From NCBI GenBank assembly GCA_030410095.1, contig JAUFRC010000001.1:2932501-2996500 (forward strand): a stretch of DNA of 64,000 nucleotides, read 5' to 3'. The notes beneath the pieces are model-generated. The model made no database searches. It had not been told where the DNA came from and saw only the letters and a list, made by a program, of their open reading frames with translations. The position numbers were made by a program, and so were the translations under genes. The DNA comes from Paracoccus cavernae. GTDB lineage: Bacteria > Pseudomonadota > Alphaproteobacteria > Rhodobacterales > Rhodobacteraceae. Numbering within the stretch: the first letter of the stretch is position 1; the number at the start of each line of letters is the position of its first letter. Positions 22,564-34,053 of the stretch are shown piece after piece.

Positions 22564-23010
22564 TCAGCCCTTCATGCCCGCCTGATGGTAGAACCGCATC
22601 GGATTGGTGTTCGGGCTATAGCCGATCCCCGAGGCCACCACGCAACTGGTCTGGTCCGGACGGTTCAGCGTCAGCGTCCATGTTCCCATCGCGCGCGATC
22701 CCCAAAGCGAGGTCTCCTGCGTGCCGTGCGAGACCAGAGTCTCGTCGAAATCCTGATGCAGGATATCGGTGAGATCGCCGGTCGGGGCGCAGAAGGGTTC
22801 GTCGGGCTCGTTCGAGGTGACGCTGGGCAGGCGATGGGCCAAATCGATCACCGCCTGAACGTCCATGCCCGAAACGGCCGACCAGCCGCGCGGATTCGCC
22901 AGATTGTCCGACCGTGACGTGATGGCTGCTAATGTCGGGCCGCCGCTCAGGGCGATCGCCGTAGCACAGGCCGAAGCGATCGCAAGCCGGCGGAGGTTAT
23001 GCACATGCAT
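22564..23010 (-). CDS. Small exported protein of unknown function
   Basis: About 148 residues starting MHVHNLRRLAIASACATAIA, a signal peptide with probable cleavage after TLAA. The mature part has SRSDNLANPRGWSAVSGMD, two cysteines (FCAPTGD and SCVVASGIGY) and ends PMRFYHQAGMKG. I do not recognise a family. The first ATG in frame (23037) lies 27 bp upstream; 23010 is preferred because it begins a normal signal peptide. It is transcribed toward ahcY and away from glk. Confidence 0.6.
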   Translation of the reverse strand: MHVHNLRRLAIASACATAIALSGGPTLAAITSRSDNLANPRGWSAVSGMDVQAVIDLAHRLPSVTSNEPDEPFCAPTGDLTDILHQDFDETLVSHGTQETSLWGSRAMGTWTLTLNRPDQTSCVVASGIGYSPNTNPMRFYHQAGMKG

Positions 23011-23214
23011 GGCGTCCTCGCTTGCCGTTTTGGTCAATCACAGGGTCAACGCGACGAAAGGGCGAGGGTTCCGGTTGCTTTACGTCAGGGCAGCCAAAAT
23101 GGCCGCGCGAGGTACTTGGCACGGAATGGGGCGACGGCGCTGCGGCGGTTCACGGCCTCTCGATCCGGACGCGATAATCGCGTAGATAACGGGCAAAAGA
23201 TATGCGGGGACGAT

Positions 23215-24151
23215 ATGGCGATCTTGCTGGCGGATGTGGGCGGAACCAATGCGCGACTGGCACTGGCTCGAGAAGGGGCGGATGGCAGCACTGCGGTCGA
23301 TCCCGCCTCGGTGACGCGGTTTCGCGGCGATGATTACGCCTCCTTCGATGCGGTGGTCGCCGAATATCTTGCCGGCCGTCCTGCGGATGCGATGTCCTCG
23401 GTCTGCGTTGCGGTCGCTGGGCCGGTTGCCGGCGGTGTCGCGCGGCTGACCAACCGCGATTGGGATTTCAGCGAGGCGCGTCTGCGCGATCTGACCGGCG
23501 CAAGCCGCGCGCGGCTGATCAACGACCTGACGGCGCTGGGCTATGCCACGCCCGTTTTGGGCGGCGAGGGGATTGCGGTCTTGCGTGCCGCCCCCGAGGA
23601 TCGCGCCCGCAACGGGCAGGCTTTGGTGGTCAATGCCGGTACCGGCTTCAACGTCTGCGCGGTCAAGGTGCTTGATGACGGCGGCATCATCTGCCTCGAG
23701 GCCGAAGAGGGCCATACCCGTTTGCCCGCAAACATCGCCGAGCGCCTGCGCGCCGAGATCGGGGCGGAGGCGGCGCAGTTCCCCTCGACCGAAGAGCTTT
23801 TCGCCGGTCGCGGTCTGGCGCGGCTTCATGCCCTGCGCAGCGGCACCCTCTCGTGCGGGCAGAAGAGGTCGCGGCGGCGGCGGCGGCGGGTGATGATGCG
23901 GCCCAAGCGAGCTATGCCTTTACGCCGAGATCTTCGGGCTCTTGTGCCGCGAGCTCGCGATGCGCTTCATGCCTTTCGACGGGCTCTATCTTGCGGGCAG
24001 CGTCGCGCGCTCCAGCGCCGAGCGCATGGATCTTTTCGGGCCGGCCTTCCTTTCGGATGCGCTGATGCGCCAGATACCCGAGGCGACGCCTATCCTGATG
24101 ATCCGTGACGATATGGCCGCACTGCACGGCTGTCTTGCCGCATTGCGCTGA
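23215..24151 (+). CDS. glk: Glucokinase (two frame breaks)
   Basis: Phosphorylates glucose to glucose 6-phosphate. It begins MAILLADVGGTNARLALARE, the ATP-binding phosphate-1 motif of the bacterial glucokinase family. It continues with VCVAVAGPVAGGVARLTNRDW, split by the catalytic LINDLTALGYATP, then VVNAGTGFNVCAV and EEGHTRLPA. Breaks around 23845 and 23920 fall in a GC-repeat region of alanine codons. The C-terminal part FDGLYLAGSVARSSAERMD confirms the family. About 310 residues. It precedes tamA by 90 bp on the same strand. Confidence 0.87.
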
Positions 24152-24240
24152 AAATCCGGTCTTTCGACGTTCTCGGGTTGGATTCCTGCCGGAATTTCTG
24201 CAACATTCGCGGTAAAACCAACAAATGAGCAGAGCAGGGC

Positions 24241-26120
24241 ATGAAACGGGTCATTACGATCGGAGCGGCGGCGGCCTTGGGGCTGGGTGCTGCGACAGCG
24301 ACGGCTTTCGCGCAATCCTCTTCGTCGATGTCGCCTGCATCGTCACCCTTTTCGGGCCTTTTCGGCGGCAAGCGCGGCAACGAGGGCTCTCCGGTCGATC
24401 TGCATTTCAAAGTCTCGGGGGACGAAGATCTCGATCGGTGATTCGCAACGGCTCGCTCATGGTCGCGGCGCAAGACGAGGGCCGCGTGACCGGTCAGGAC
24501 ATGCTGGCGGCGGCTCGCGGCGATTATGCCCGCATCCTCGGCGCGCTGTATGATGCCGGCTATTACGACGGCGTGATCAGCATCACGCTCGACGGCGTCG
24601 AGGCGGCGCAGGTGGCACCGCTCGATGCGCCCAAAGTGGTCCATACGATCAATGTCTCGGTCCAGACCGGCTCGAAATTCCGCTTCAGCCGCGCGCAGGT
24701 CGCGCCGGTCGCGCCGGGGACGGTCATCTCCAAGGATTATGCGGTCGGCAAGACCGCCGGCACCGGCACCATGAAAAGCGCGGCCAATGCGGCGGTCGAC
24801 GGCTGGCGCAATGTCGGCCATGCGAAAGCCGATATCGCCGAAACCCAGATCACCGCCAACCATGCCGACAAGCAGGTCGACAGCCGCATCGCCGTCGCGC
24901 CAGGCCCCGCGCTGACCTTCGGCCAGCTGACGATTCGCGGCTATGACCGGCTCGACCCGCGCCGCCTCCGCAAGATCGCGGGCTTTCCCGAGGGCGAGCG
25001 TTTCGACCCCGAAAAGATCGAGGACATGCGCAAGCGCCTGCGGCGGTCGGGGTTTTCTCGTCGATCACCCTGACCGAGACCGACGGCATCGGGCCGAACA
25101 ATACCCAGGACGTCGACCTTCTGGTCATGGAGCAAAAGCCGCGCCGCATCGGGGCGGCTTCGAGGTGTCGAGCAACGAGGGCCTGATGGTCTCGGGCTAC
25201 TGGATGCACCGCAACCTGCTCCATGGTGGCGAGCGTCTGCGCGTCGATGCGCAGATCGCCGATATCGGGGCGCAAACCTCGGCCGAAGATTATTCGCTTG
25301 GCGTGCGGCTCGACCGGCCCGCGACGCTGGGGGCCGATACGACCGGCTATCTGCAGTTCCAGCTGCAACGGACCCGCGACGAGGATTACGACCTCGACGG
25401 CGCGACCTTCGGTCTGGGCTTTACCTATATGCCCAACGACCGCCTGACCGCCGATATCGCTTTGCTCTATTCGGCGCAGCGCGTGAACGACGAAGGCAAC
25501 GAGACCGACTTCAACTTCTTCTCGCTGCCGATTTCGGTGATGCTCGACCGGCGCGACAACGATACCGACGCCAAGCGCGGCTATTGGCTCAAGGCTGATG
25601 TAACGCCTTTCCTCGGGCTCAAGGATACCGGCTCCGGCGCGCGGATTCTGGGCGAGGGGCGGCAGTATTTCAGCTTCATGGAAGACGACAAGCTGACCTT
25701 TGCGGGGCGCGCGCGGCTCGGGACGATCCTTGGTCCCGATATTGCGGATACGCCGCGCGACTATCTCTTTTATTCGGGCGGCGGCGGCAGCGTTCGGGGG
25801 CAACCCTACGATCCCTTGGTGTCGAGGTCATTCCCGGGCCGGACGGCACCATCAAGACCGGCGGCATGAGCATGGCGATCCTTTCGACCGAGCTGCGCTA
25901 CCAGATCCGCGACAAGATCGGCCTTGCCGCCTTTGCCGATGCCGGCCGCATCTGGGCCGAGAGCGGTTTTGACGGCGAGACCGACTGGCAGGCGGGGGCG
26001 GGGCTCGGCGTGCGCTACAAGACGCCGATCGGGCCGATGCGTTTCGATGTCGCGGGGCCGGTCGGCGGCGATACCGGCAATGGTGTGCAGGTTTATCTCG
26101 GTTTGGGGCAGGCGTTCTGA
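24241..26120 (+). CDS. tamA: TamA outer-membrane assembly protein (several frame breaks)
   Basis: An Omp85-family protein that works with TamB to insert outer-membrane and autotransporter proteins. The signal peptide (MKRVITIGAAAALGLGAATA) is followed by POTRA-like segments (LAAARGDYARILGALYDAGY and LTFGQLTIRGYDRLDPRRL). The C-terminal 16-stranded barrel includes MLDRRDNDTDAKRGYWLKAD, GGGGSVRGQPYDPL and the ending GPMRFDVAGPVG, then VQVYLGLGQAF with terminal Phe. Breaks lie near 24435, 25060, 25155 and 25825. About 625 residues. Its stop overlaps the possible ATG of tamB. Confidence 0.88.
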
Positions 26121-26159
26121 TGACTTATTCGACCAGCCTTGCGGTCCGGACGCCTGACG

Positions 26160-29100
26160 ATGCCCCTCCGCTTCGCCCTTGCGCGGCGCATGGCGCGGTT
26201 TTGCGCCTTTCTGTTGCTGTGCCTGATGATCACCGGCTTTGCGCTGCAGCAGGCGCAGGCGCAAGACGGCGATGCCGCGGCAACGTCCGAGACCGAGGCC
26301 GACAAGGGCTATATCACCCGTTTCCTTCAGGAGAAGCTGTCGGGCGCGGGGCGTCAGGTGCAGATCGACGGCTTTGCCGGCGCTTTGTCCTCGCGCGCGA
26401 CCTTCACGCGCATGACCATCGCCGATGACGACGGGGTCTGGATCACGCTTGAAAACGGCTCGATCCAATGGACCCGCTCGGCGCTGCTGGCGGGCCGCGT
26501 TTCGGTGCAGGAGCTGACGGCCGAAAAGATCATTCTGCCGCGCCTGCCGGGCACGGATCCCGCCGCGCCCAAAGCCGAGACCCGCGAATTCGCTTTGCCG
26601 GTTCTGCCGGTCGGCATCAATATCCAGCATATCAATGTCGGCCGCGTCGAGCTGGGCGAGCCGATCATCGGGACCGCGGCGGTCTTTTCGATCGACGGCA
26701 GCCTGCAGCTCTCGGGTGGCGAGGGCGAGGCCAAGCTGGCGATCAACCGCGTCGACGGCCCGCGCGGGCAATTCGCGCTGGATGCGGCTTTCTCCAACGA
26801 GACCCGCGATCTGCGGCTCAATCTCGATCTGGACGAGGACCGCAACGGAATTTTCGTCAATCTGGTCAAGCTGGACGGACGCCCCTCGGTCAAGGCCGAG
26901 ATCAAGGGCGAGGGCCGCTTGGCGAATATGCCGCCAATCTGGCGCTGGCGACCGACGGCAAGCCGCGCGTGACCGGCAAGCTGGCGCTGCACCCCGAGGC
27001 GCAAAACGGCATCGAGGGCAACGGCTTCCGCCTCGAGATGGGCGGCGATATCGCGGCGCTGGTGCCGCCCGAACACAAGGAATTCTTCGGGCCGAGCTCG
27101 CAGCTTCTGGCCGAGGGCTGGCGCGGGCAGAACGGTCAGCTTCGCGTGCCGGTGCTGATGGTCGATACCGATGCGCTCAACCTTTCGGGCTCGGTCACGA
27201 CCACCGACAAGGGCGCGCCGGAAAGCGCGGTTTTGTTGCTCAATCTGGGCGAGGATGCCGATGCGAGCAGCCTGCCGGTGCGTCTGCCCTGGCAGGCGAT
27301 TCCCACGACGGTTCAATCGGGCAGCCTACAGCTCTCCTACGACAAGGCGCAGGATTCGCGCTGGACGCTCAAGGGGCGGGTCGGCGATATTCGCCGTGCC
27401 GAAGGCACGCTTTCCGAGCTGCGCCTCGACGGTCGCGGCAGCGTCGATCTGACCGACAACGCGCTGCAATCGGTCCACGGCTGGGTCGCTTTCGGGATCG
27501 ACGGGCTGGTGCCTGTCGACGAGGCGCTGGCGCGTGCGGTGGGCGATGTGGTGAACGGCGGTCTGAATTTCGACCTGCGTCCGGGCAATGCGATCGAATT
27601 TACCGGCGTCAACATCAACGGCGCGCATTACGGGCTGCGCGGCGATGCGACGCTTGACGGTCTCGCCAGCGGGATCACGCTTTCTGCAGATATGATGGCC
27701 AATTACCGTGACCTCTCGAGCCTTTCCGGTCTCGCGGGGCGCGAGCTGGGCGGCGAGGGGACGGCCAATGTGAGGGGCTACTATCAGGTCCTGACCCACT
27801 CCTTCGATGCCGAAGTCCAGATTCGCGGTCAGGATATCGCGGTCTCCCAACCCCATGCCGACCGGCTTTTGTCGGGGCAGTCGCGGATTTTCGTCAGCGC
27901 GCGGCGCGACGATACCGGCATCGAGCTGCGCGACCTTTCGGTCAATGCGCGGAATTTGACGGTCAAAGGGCAGGGCTATCTCAACAGCCGTGCGGCGGAT
28001 GTACAGGCGCAGATCGACATGCCGGACCTTTCGGCGGCCGACCCCGCCTTTGCGGGTCTGATCAATGCGCAGGCGCAGCTGACCGGCCCGACCGGCGCGC
28101 GCAAGCTTGAGGTGAACGGCAAGGCGGTCGATCTGGTGACGGGGATTGCCGATCTCGATGCGGCCCTGAAAGGCGAGACCGATCTTCATGTCGCGGCAGC
28201 CCTGACCGGCGATTCTTTCGAGCTGCAGCAATTGGTGCTCAGCAACCCCCAGCTCAAGATCGACGGGGGCGGCCGCTTCGCCGAAGGGCTTGTGGATGCG
28301 GAACTCGACCTCGATGTGCCCGATCTGGCGGTTTTCGAGCGCGGACTTGCGGGCGGATTGACCGCGACCGCAAAGGCCACCGAAGAGGCGGGTCTGCGCA
28401 AGATCACCGTGACCGGCCTTGGTCAGGATCTGAGGCTGGGCCAAAGCGATGTCGAGGGCGCACTGCCCGGCGAGACCCGTCTGGATCTGAGCGCCGAGCA
28501 GCAGGGCGAGGCCTTTACGATCAAGACATTCACGCTGAAAAACGCCCAGATGGATGCGACGGCCTCGGGCGTGATCAGCCCGCAGACGACCGATGTGGCG
28601 GCAAAGCTTGATCTGCGCTCGCTGGCCTCTTTCGGGCGCGGCTGGCGCGGGGCGCTTCAGGCCGATGCGCGCTTTGCCGATGATGCGGGCGGCGGGCGTC
28701 GGCTGGAGGTGACGGGGCTTGGCCACGACCTCTCCTTCGGGCAGTCGCAGGTCGATGGCGCTTTGGCGGGCGAGACCCGTCTGACCCTGAACGGCATCGA
28801 ACGCGGGGGCATTTTCGAGATCGGGACCGCGACGATCGACAACCCCGCCTGCGGCTGGGCGCGACCGGCAAGGTCGGCAAGGGCGTGACCGATCTGGCCG
28901 CCGATCTGCGCGCGCAGGATCTGCGCTTCCTCGGGCGCGGCTTTCGCGGTGCGCTCGACGCAAGCGGCACACTGGTCGAGACAAACGGCAATCGGCATGT
29001 CACGCTGAAGGGCTCGGCCAACGGGCTGGCGGTCGGCAATGCGCAGGCCGATGCGGTTTTGCGCGGCACGACGACTTTCGATACGGCGGCGACCATCGAC

Positions 29101-30682
29101 GGGCAGAACCGCCTTTCGATCCAGAGCCTGCATGCCCGTAACGGCCAGATCCAGATCTCGGCCGACGGCAGCCCCAGTCAGGGCGTCAATCTTGATGCGC
29201 GGCTCTCGGATCTCGCGCTGCTGGTGACCGGCTTCCCCGGTCCTGTGCAGCTGACCGGCACTTTCGCCGACAACCCCCAGAATTTCGAGATGAACCTGAA
29301 CGGCACCGGTCCGGGCGGCACGCGCGTGCGGGTTGACGGGACGGTCGCGCGCGACTTCTCGACCGCCAATCTTCAGGTCGCGGGCAATACCGATTCCGCG
29401 GCGGTGAACCCGCTTCTGCGGACCCGCAGCATCGAAGGGCCGGTGACCTTTGACCTGCGCCTGAACGGGCGGCCCTCGCTCGAGGCGCTGAGCGGGCGGG
29501 TCGAATTGCGCGGCGGACGTCTGGCGGAGCCCAAGCTGGGCCTGTCGATCGACGATCTGAATGCCGTGGCCGATCTGGCTGGCGGGCGGATCAATCTCGA
29601 TGTGCAAGGTGCGGTCGAGGCGGGGGCAACCTGACCCTGAGCGGGCCGATTTCGCTGGTCGGCGGGCGCGAGATCAATCTTGATGTCGGCCTGCGCCGCG
29701 TCGTTCTGCGCGACCCGACCCTTTACGAGACCGAAGCCAACGGCCGCCTCACGGTGAGCGGCTCGCTGAGCAGCGGCGTCGTCATTGCCGGTCGTGTCGA
29801 TGTCGGCGAGACCGAGCTGCGCATTCCTTCGACCGGTTTCGGGGCGCGGCTTCGATCCCTGCGATCAAGCATCTCTACGACCGCCCGCCGGTGCGCGCGA
29901 CCCGCGCCAAAGCGGGGCTGATCGGCTATCCCAGCCCCATCCGCAGCTGCGGGCATGACCGGCCCCGCAGCGACGCCCGGAAACAACCCGCCGCGTCTGG
30001 ATCTGGTGATCTCGGCCCCGCGCCAGATCTTCGTGCGCGGGCGCGGCGTCGATGCCGAGCTTGGAGGCGAGATCCGCGTGACCGGCACCAGCCGTCAGGT
30101 CATTCCCGTCGGCCAGCTCGAATTGATCCGCGGCCGTGTCGACCTGCTCGGCAAGCGTTTCGATCTGACCGAAGGGCTGATCGAGCTTCAGGGTTCGATG
30201 ATTCCGGTCATTCGGCTTGTGGCCGAAACCGATCAGGACGGGATTACGACGCGGATCATCATCGACGGCGAGGCACGCGATCCCGAGATCCAGTTCCAGT
30301 CCGATCCCGACATGCCCGAAGAAGAGGTGCTCTCGCATCTGCTGTTCGGGCGCGGCCTCGACAATATCTCGGCGCTGCAGGCGGCTCAGCTGGCCAATGC
30401 CATCGCGGTCCTCGCGGGCAAGGGCGGCGAGGAATCGTCGGACGTCTGCGTGCGGCGACGGGTCTCGACGACCTCGATCTCGCGACGGATGATCAGGGCA
30501 ATGTCTCGGTTCGGGCGGGTAAATACCTGTCGAAGAACCTTTATACCGACGTTCAGGTCGGGGGTGACGGCACGACGCAGATCAACCTCAACCTCGATCT
30601 GTCGCGCAGCCTGACGGCGCGGGGATCGGTGAATTCGGAAGGCGACAGCACGCTCGGGATCTATTACGAGCGCGATTACTGA
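26160..30682 (+). CDS. tamB: TamB translocation and assembly module protein (several frame breaks)
   Basis: A very long periplasm-spanning protein (about 1500 residues) with one N-terminal anchor (ARFCAFLLLCLMITGFALQ) and repetitive beta structure of the AsmA/TamB kind. It bridges inner membrane to TamA and is also implicated in phospholipid transport. The C-terminal DUF490 domain reads SGSLSSGVVIAGRVDVGETE, then EIQFQSDPDMPEEEVLSHLL, ending STLGIYYERDY. Breaks lie near 26935, 28855, 29630, 29855 and 30445; at 28855 and 29630 a C or G run is one base short. The ATG at 26120, overlapping the tamA stop, is an alternative start if a further break is assumed. Confidence 0.88.
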
Positions 30683-30705
30683 GCCGCCGTCTGCGCGAGA
30701 CAGCA

Positions 30706-30730
30706 CAAGGGGGCCAAGCGGCCCCTTTTT
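30706..30730 (+). terminator. Rho-independent terminator of tamAB
   Basis: A GC-rich stem (ggggcc and ggccccttt) with four-base loop aagc, followed by a T-run. It lies about 25 bp after the tamB stop. The convergent regulator gene ends 30 bp further on. Confidence 0.85.
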
Positions 30731-30757
30731 CGTGTCAGACCGGGGCAACGGTCCGGT

Positions 30758-31775
30758 TCAAAGCGGTGGGCGCAGGGCGATCGGTGCGATCTCGATCTTG
30801 CGGACCTGCGGTTTCGTCTCTTCCATGACGGCAAAGAGTTTGCAGCATGGTCTCGACATCCTGCCGGATCATGACGATGCCCTTTCCCAGCATTTCCGCA
30901 AAGGGTCCCAGTCGAAACAGCCCAGATCGATCTGGCTTGCCTCGGGCCGGTCCGAGCGCAGGATCCAGCGCATCACCCTCGAGCGAAATCGTCGAGTTGA
31001 CGAACATCCCCGGCGGCAGCGGCGCACCGGAAGCCGCCAAAGCCGACAGCGCCTCCGAGGCCTTGCCCGCCGCATAGCCGCAGGTCAGCACATCATCCTC
31101 GCCAAGCGCGATTCCTGCCGCCTGATGGGCCGCGCGAAAGCCGCGCAGACGCTCGCGGGTGTTGTGGTCGGTGCCGCGACCGCCGATGAAAAGCAGCGGC
31201 TCGCCGGCATGGCCCTTGGCGGCACAGCGCGCCAGAATGTCCTGCGTAAGCGCCATTGCCCCCGCGAAATTGTCCGAAATCACCGAGGGCGCGAGCGAGC
31301 CCGGCAGGTCGAGATTGATGGTCGGTACGCCCGCCTTGCTGCAAAGCCGCGTGATCCGGTCGGGATCGGTCGTGCCGGTGCAGACCAGATATTCGACCTG
31401 ATAGGCCAAAAGCGACCGCGCCGCCGCGAGCTCGAGCCGCGGGTCGCGCTGGGTGCAGGTCACGATGGGAAACAGCCCGCGCGCCCGCGCCATATCCTCG
31501 AAGGTCTGCGCGATCGAGCTGAAATAGCGGTTGTCGTACATCGGCAGGATCATCCCGATGATCCCCGACCGCGCCCGTCTGAGCGCGCGCGCCTGCATGT
31601 TCAGCGCATAGCCCTGTTCTTCGGCGATGCGACTGACCTCGTCGGCCAAACGCTTGCTGATGCGGCGCTTTTCCCAGCTCCCGTTCAACACGGCGCTGAC
31701 CGTGCTGGCCGAAGTCCCTGCCAGTGCAGCGAGGTCATGGACGGTCGGTTTTTTGATCGGAGGCGGGGTTCTCAC
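30758..31775 (-). CDS. LacI-family transcriptional regulator of the ribitol-type operon (frame breaks)
   Basis: An N-terminal LacI HTH (PTVHDLAALAGTSASTVSAV) and hinge are followed by a periplasmic-binding-protein-like effector domain. Its motifs are SGIIGMILPMYDNRYFSSIA, VEYLVCTGTTDPDRI and LLFIGGRGTDHNTRERLRGF. The GTG at 31775 is taken as start because it puts the HTH within ten residues and has an aaaggg site; the in-frame ATG at 31865 lies inside the operator palindrome. Breaks near 30990, 30915 and 30855 scramble the last 80 residues; repair gives IDLGCFDWDPFAEMLGKGIV and a stop at 30758. It is divergent from the transport operon and presumably represses it, and itself, through the palindrome at 31841-31876. 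Confidence 0.85.
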
Positions 31776-31809
31776 GCTGCGTCTGCCCTTTTGGATATAT
31801 TGCGCTGGC

Positions 31810-31876
31810 TTGACAAAATAACTGTCATATCTTCTACATGCACCATCGATTGCGCAAGAGTGCACAATCGATGGTG
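31810..31876 (+). promoter_or_regulatory. Promoter and palindromic operator of the ribitol-type operon
   Basis: A TTGACA box (31810-31815) is followed, 17 bp on, by TCTACA (31833-31838). Just downstream is a perfect inverted repeat with 12-bp arms, caccatcgattg (31841-31852) and caatcgatggtg (31865-31876), separated by 12 bp. The repeat would overlap the transcription start. It lies between a LacI-type gene and the operon. LacI proteins bind such symmetric sites, so this is the probable operator (inference). The operon leader is about 260 nt long. Confidence 0.7.
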
Positions 31877-32111
31877 GCGAGGATAGGGCAGGCGGATGCG
31901 AGTGGCCGGCACCAGCGGGGACGCTTTGTCCGCGCGCTGGGGCGGAGGGCTCGAAGCCGCAACCCGAGGGCCGTCACGGGCTTGAAGGGCGACAATTGTC
32001 GTCGCGGCACCGAAGCATTGCGGCACAGACCGCAGGCCGGCCGTGGCGGCGCAGAGACGAGGACATATCCGGTCAACGGATGTCGGAGACAATTTGGTGG
32101 AGGAAACACGG

Positions 32112-33161
32112 ATGAAACTCAAAGCAACGATGATGGCGGGCGCCGCTATCCTCTCGGCGGCCTTTGCAACGGGCGCGATGGCGCAAGAAGCGGCGACCGT
32201 CGCTTTCCTTATGCCCGACCAGGCATCGACCCGCTATGAAGAACACGATTTCCCCGGCTTCAAGGCCGAGATGGAAAAGCTCTGTGCCGATTGCACGGTC
32301 ATCTATCAAAACGCCAACGGCGATGTCGCCCTGCAGCAGCAGCAGTTCAACTCGGTGATCACGCAGGGCGCGAAAGTCATCGTGCTCGATCCGGTCGATT
32401 CGGCAGCGGCAGGCGGTCTGGTGACGCTGGCACAGTCGCAGGGTGTCAAGGTTATCGCCTATGACCGCCCGATTCCGGACACGCCGGCAGACTTCTACGT
32501 CTCCTTCGACAACGAAGGCATCGGCAAGGCGATCGCGGAATCGCTGGTCGCGCATATGAAAGCATCGGGCGTTGCGGAAGGCGCGGGCGTTCTGCAGATC
32601 AACGGCTCGCCCACCGATGCGGCGGCCGGCCTGATCCGTGACGGCATTCACAAGGGTCTCGAGACCTCGGGCTACAAGACGCTCGCGGAATTCGACACGC
32701 CCCAGTGGGCTCCGCCGAAAGCGCAGGAATGGGCTGCAGGCCAGATCACGCGCTTCGGCGACGAGATCAAAGGCGTGGTTGCCGCCAATGACGGCACCGG
32801 CGGCGGTGCGGTTGCGGCCTTCAAGGCGGCAGGCGTGAACCCGGTTCCGCCGGTCACCGGCAACGACGCGACCATTGCGGCGCTGCAGCTGATCATCGCG
32901 GGCGACCAGTACAACACCATCTCGAAGCCTTCGGAAATCGTGGCGGCGGCTGCGGCCAACATCACCGTCCAGTTCCTGAAGGGCGAGACGCCGGAAGCCA
33001 AGGCGACGCTGTACAACACCCCGTCCGAACTGTTCGTTCCGGCGGTCATCACGGCCGAGAACATCAAAGCCGAGATCTTCGACAAAGGCATCCAGACCAC
33101 GGACGAAGTCTGCACCGGCGAATATGCCGAGGGCTGCAAGACGCTGGGTCTGATCCAGTAA
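32112..33161 (+). CDS. Sugar/polyol ABC transporter periplasmic binding protein
   Basis: A 349-residue intact protein of the Peripla_BP_4 (RbsB/XylF) type. The signal peptide MKLKATMMAGAAILSAAFATGAMA is cleaved before QEAATVAFLMPDQ. Conserved features are QQQQFNSVITQGAKVIVLDP, VIAYDRPIPDT and GVVAANDGTGGGAVAAFKAAG. A strong ggagg site precedes the ATG. It is the first gene of the operon with ATPase, permease, SDR dehydrogenase and D-ribulokinase, so the ligand is most likely ribitol or a similar pentitol rather than xylose (inference). Confidence 0.88.
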   Translation: MKLKATMMAGAAILSAAFATGAMAQEAATVAFLMPDQASTRYEEHDFPGFKAEMEKLCADCTVIYQNANGDVALQQQQFNSVITQGAKVIVLDPVDSAAAGGLVTLAQSQGVKVIAYDRPIPDTPADFYVSFDNEGIGKAIAESLVAHMKASGVAEGAGVLQINGSPTDAAAGLIRDGIHKGLETSGYKTLAEFDTPQWAPPKAQEWAAGQITRFGDEIKGVVAANDGTGGGAVAAFKAAGVNPVPPVTGNDATIAALQLIIAGDQYNTISKPSEIVAAAAANITVQFLKGETPEAKATLYNTPSELFVPAVITAENIKAEIFDKGIQTTDEVCTGEYAEGCKTLGLIQ

Positions 33162-33174
33162 CCCTCTGATATCA

Positions 33175-33208
33175 CGCCACCCGACCAGAGTTTTCCGGTC
33201 GGGTGGCG
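33175..33208 (+). other. Intercistronic hairpin after binding-protein gene
   Basis: Perfect 12-bp arms cgccacccgacc (33175-33186) and ggtcgggtggcg (33197-33208) with a 10-nt loop, 14 bp after the stop codon and without a T-run. Such structures often protect the upstream mRNA and allow excess binding protein over ATPase and permease. Confidence 0.75.
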
Positions 33209-33236
33209 CTTCATTTCAAAACAGGCGCAAACGGTA

Positions 33237-34053
33237 TGTCCGATATTTCTTCCGCACCTCCGGCACGGGGCGAGCGCATTCTGAGCCTGAGAGGCGTCAC
33301 CAAGAAATTCGGGGCCGTTTCCGCCCTGACCGATATCGACCTCGATATCCATGCGGGCGAAGTCGTCGCCCTTGTGGGCGACAACGGCGCGGGCAAATCC
33401 ACGCTGGTCAAGGTTTTGGCGGGTGTCCACCAGCCGAGCTCTGGCACGATCGAGTTTCAGGGCAAGGAAGTCTCGCTTGCCGATCCCGGTGCCGCGCTGA
33501 ACATGGGAATTGCGACCGTGTTTCAGGATCTCGCGCTGTGCGAGAACCTCGATGTTGTCTCGAACCTGTTTCTGGGCCACGAGCTGAACCCGCTGCGTCT
33601 CGACGAGGTGCAGATGGAGGTTCGCGCATGGACCCTTCTCAAAGAGCTTGCGGCCCGCATCCCTTCGGTGCGCGAACCCGTCGCCTCGTTGTCGGGCGGC
33701 CAGCGCCAGACCGTCGCGATCGCGCGTTCGCTGCTGCTCAATCCCAAGATCATCATGCTGGACGAGCCGACCGCCGCTTTGGGCGTCGCGCAGACCGCCG
33801 AGGTTCTCAACCTGATCGAGCGTGTCCGCGACCGTGGTCTGGGCGTCATCATCATCTCGCATAACATGGAAGACGTTCGCGCCGTCGCGGACCGGATCGT
33901 CGTTCTGCGCCTCGGCAAGAACAACGGCATTTTCACCCCGATTCGAGCAATCACGAACTGGTCGCCGCCATCACCGGCGCCAGCGAAAACTCGGTTTCGC
34001 GCCGTCAGGAACGCAAGGCCGCCGAGGCCTCGACACAGGAGCAAGGCGCATGA
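33237..34053 (+). CDS. Sugar/polyol ABC transporter ATP-binding protein (frame break)
   Basis: A single-nucleotide-binding-domain ATPase. The Walker A motif is VGDNGAGKSTLVKVLAG, the signature VASLSGGQRQTVAIARS, the Walker B IIMLDEPTAALG and the switch histidine IIISHNMEDV. About 270 residues: one ABC domain only, unlike the double-domain RbsA/XylG ATPases, and similar to FrcA-type subunits. A break near 33945 changes frame; repair yields SSNHELVAAITGASENSV and a stop at 34053 that overlaps the permease ATG by 4 bp. Confidence 0.87.

Noticed and set aside
23850..23895. Short 'cgg' trinucleotide run as a regulatory repeat
   Set aside because: It is an alanine-codon stretch in glk, read out of frame because of nearby base losses.
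27326..28984. A 552-codon minus-strand ORF
   Set aside because: Antisense to tamB and low in hydrophobic order; composition artefact.
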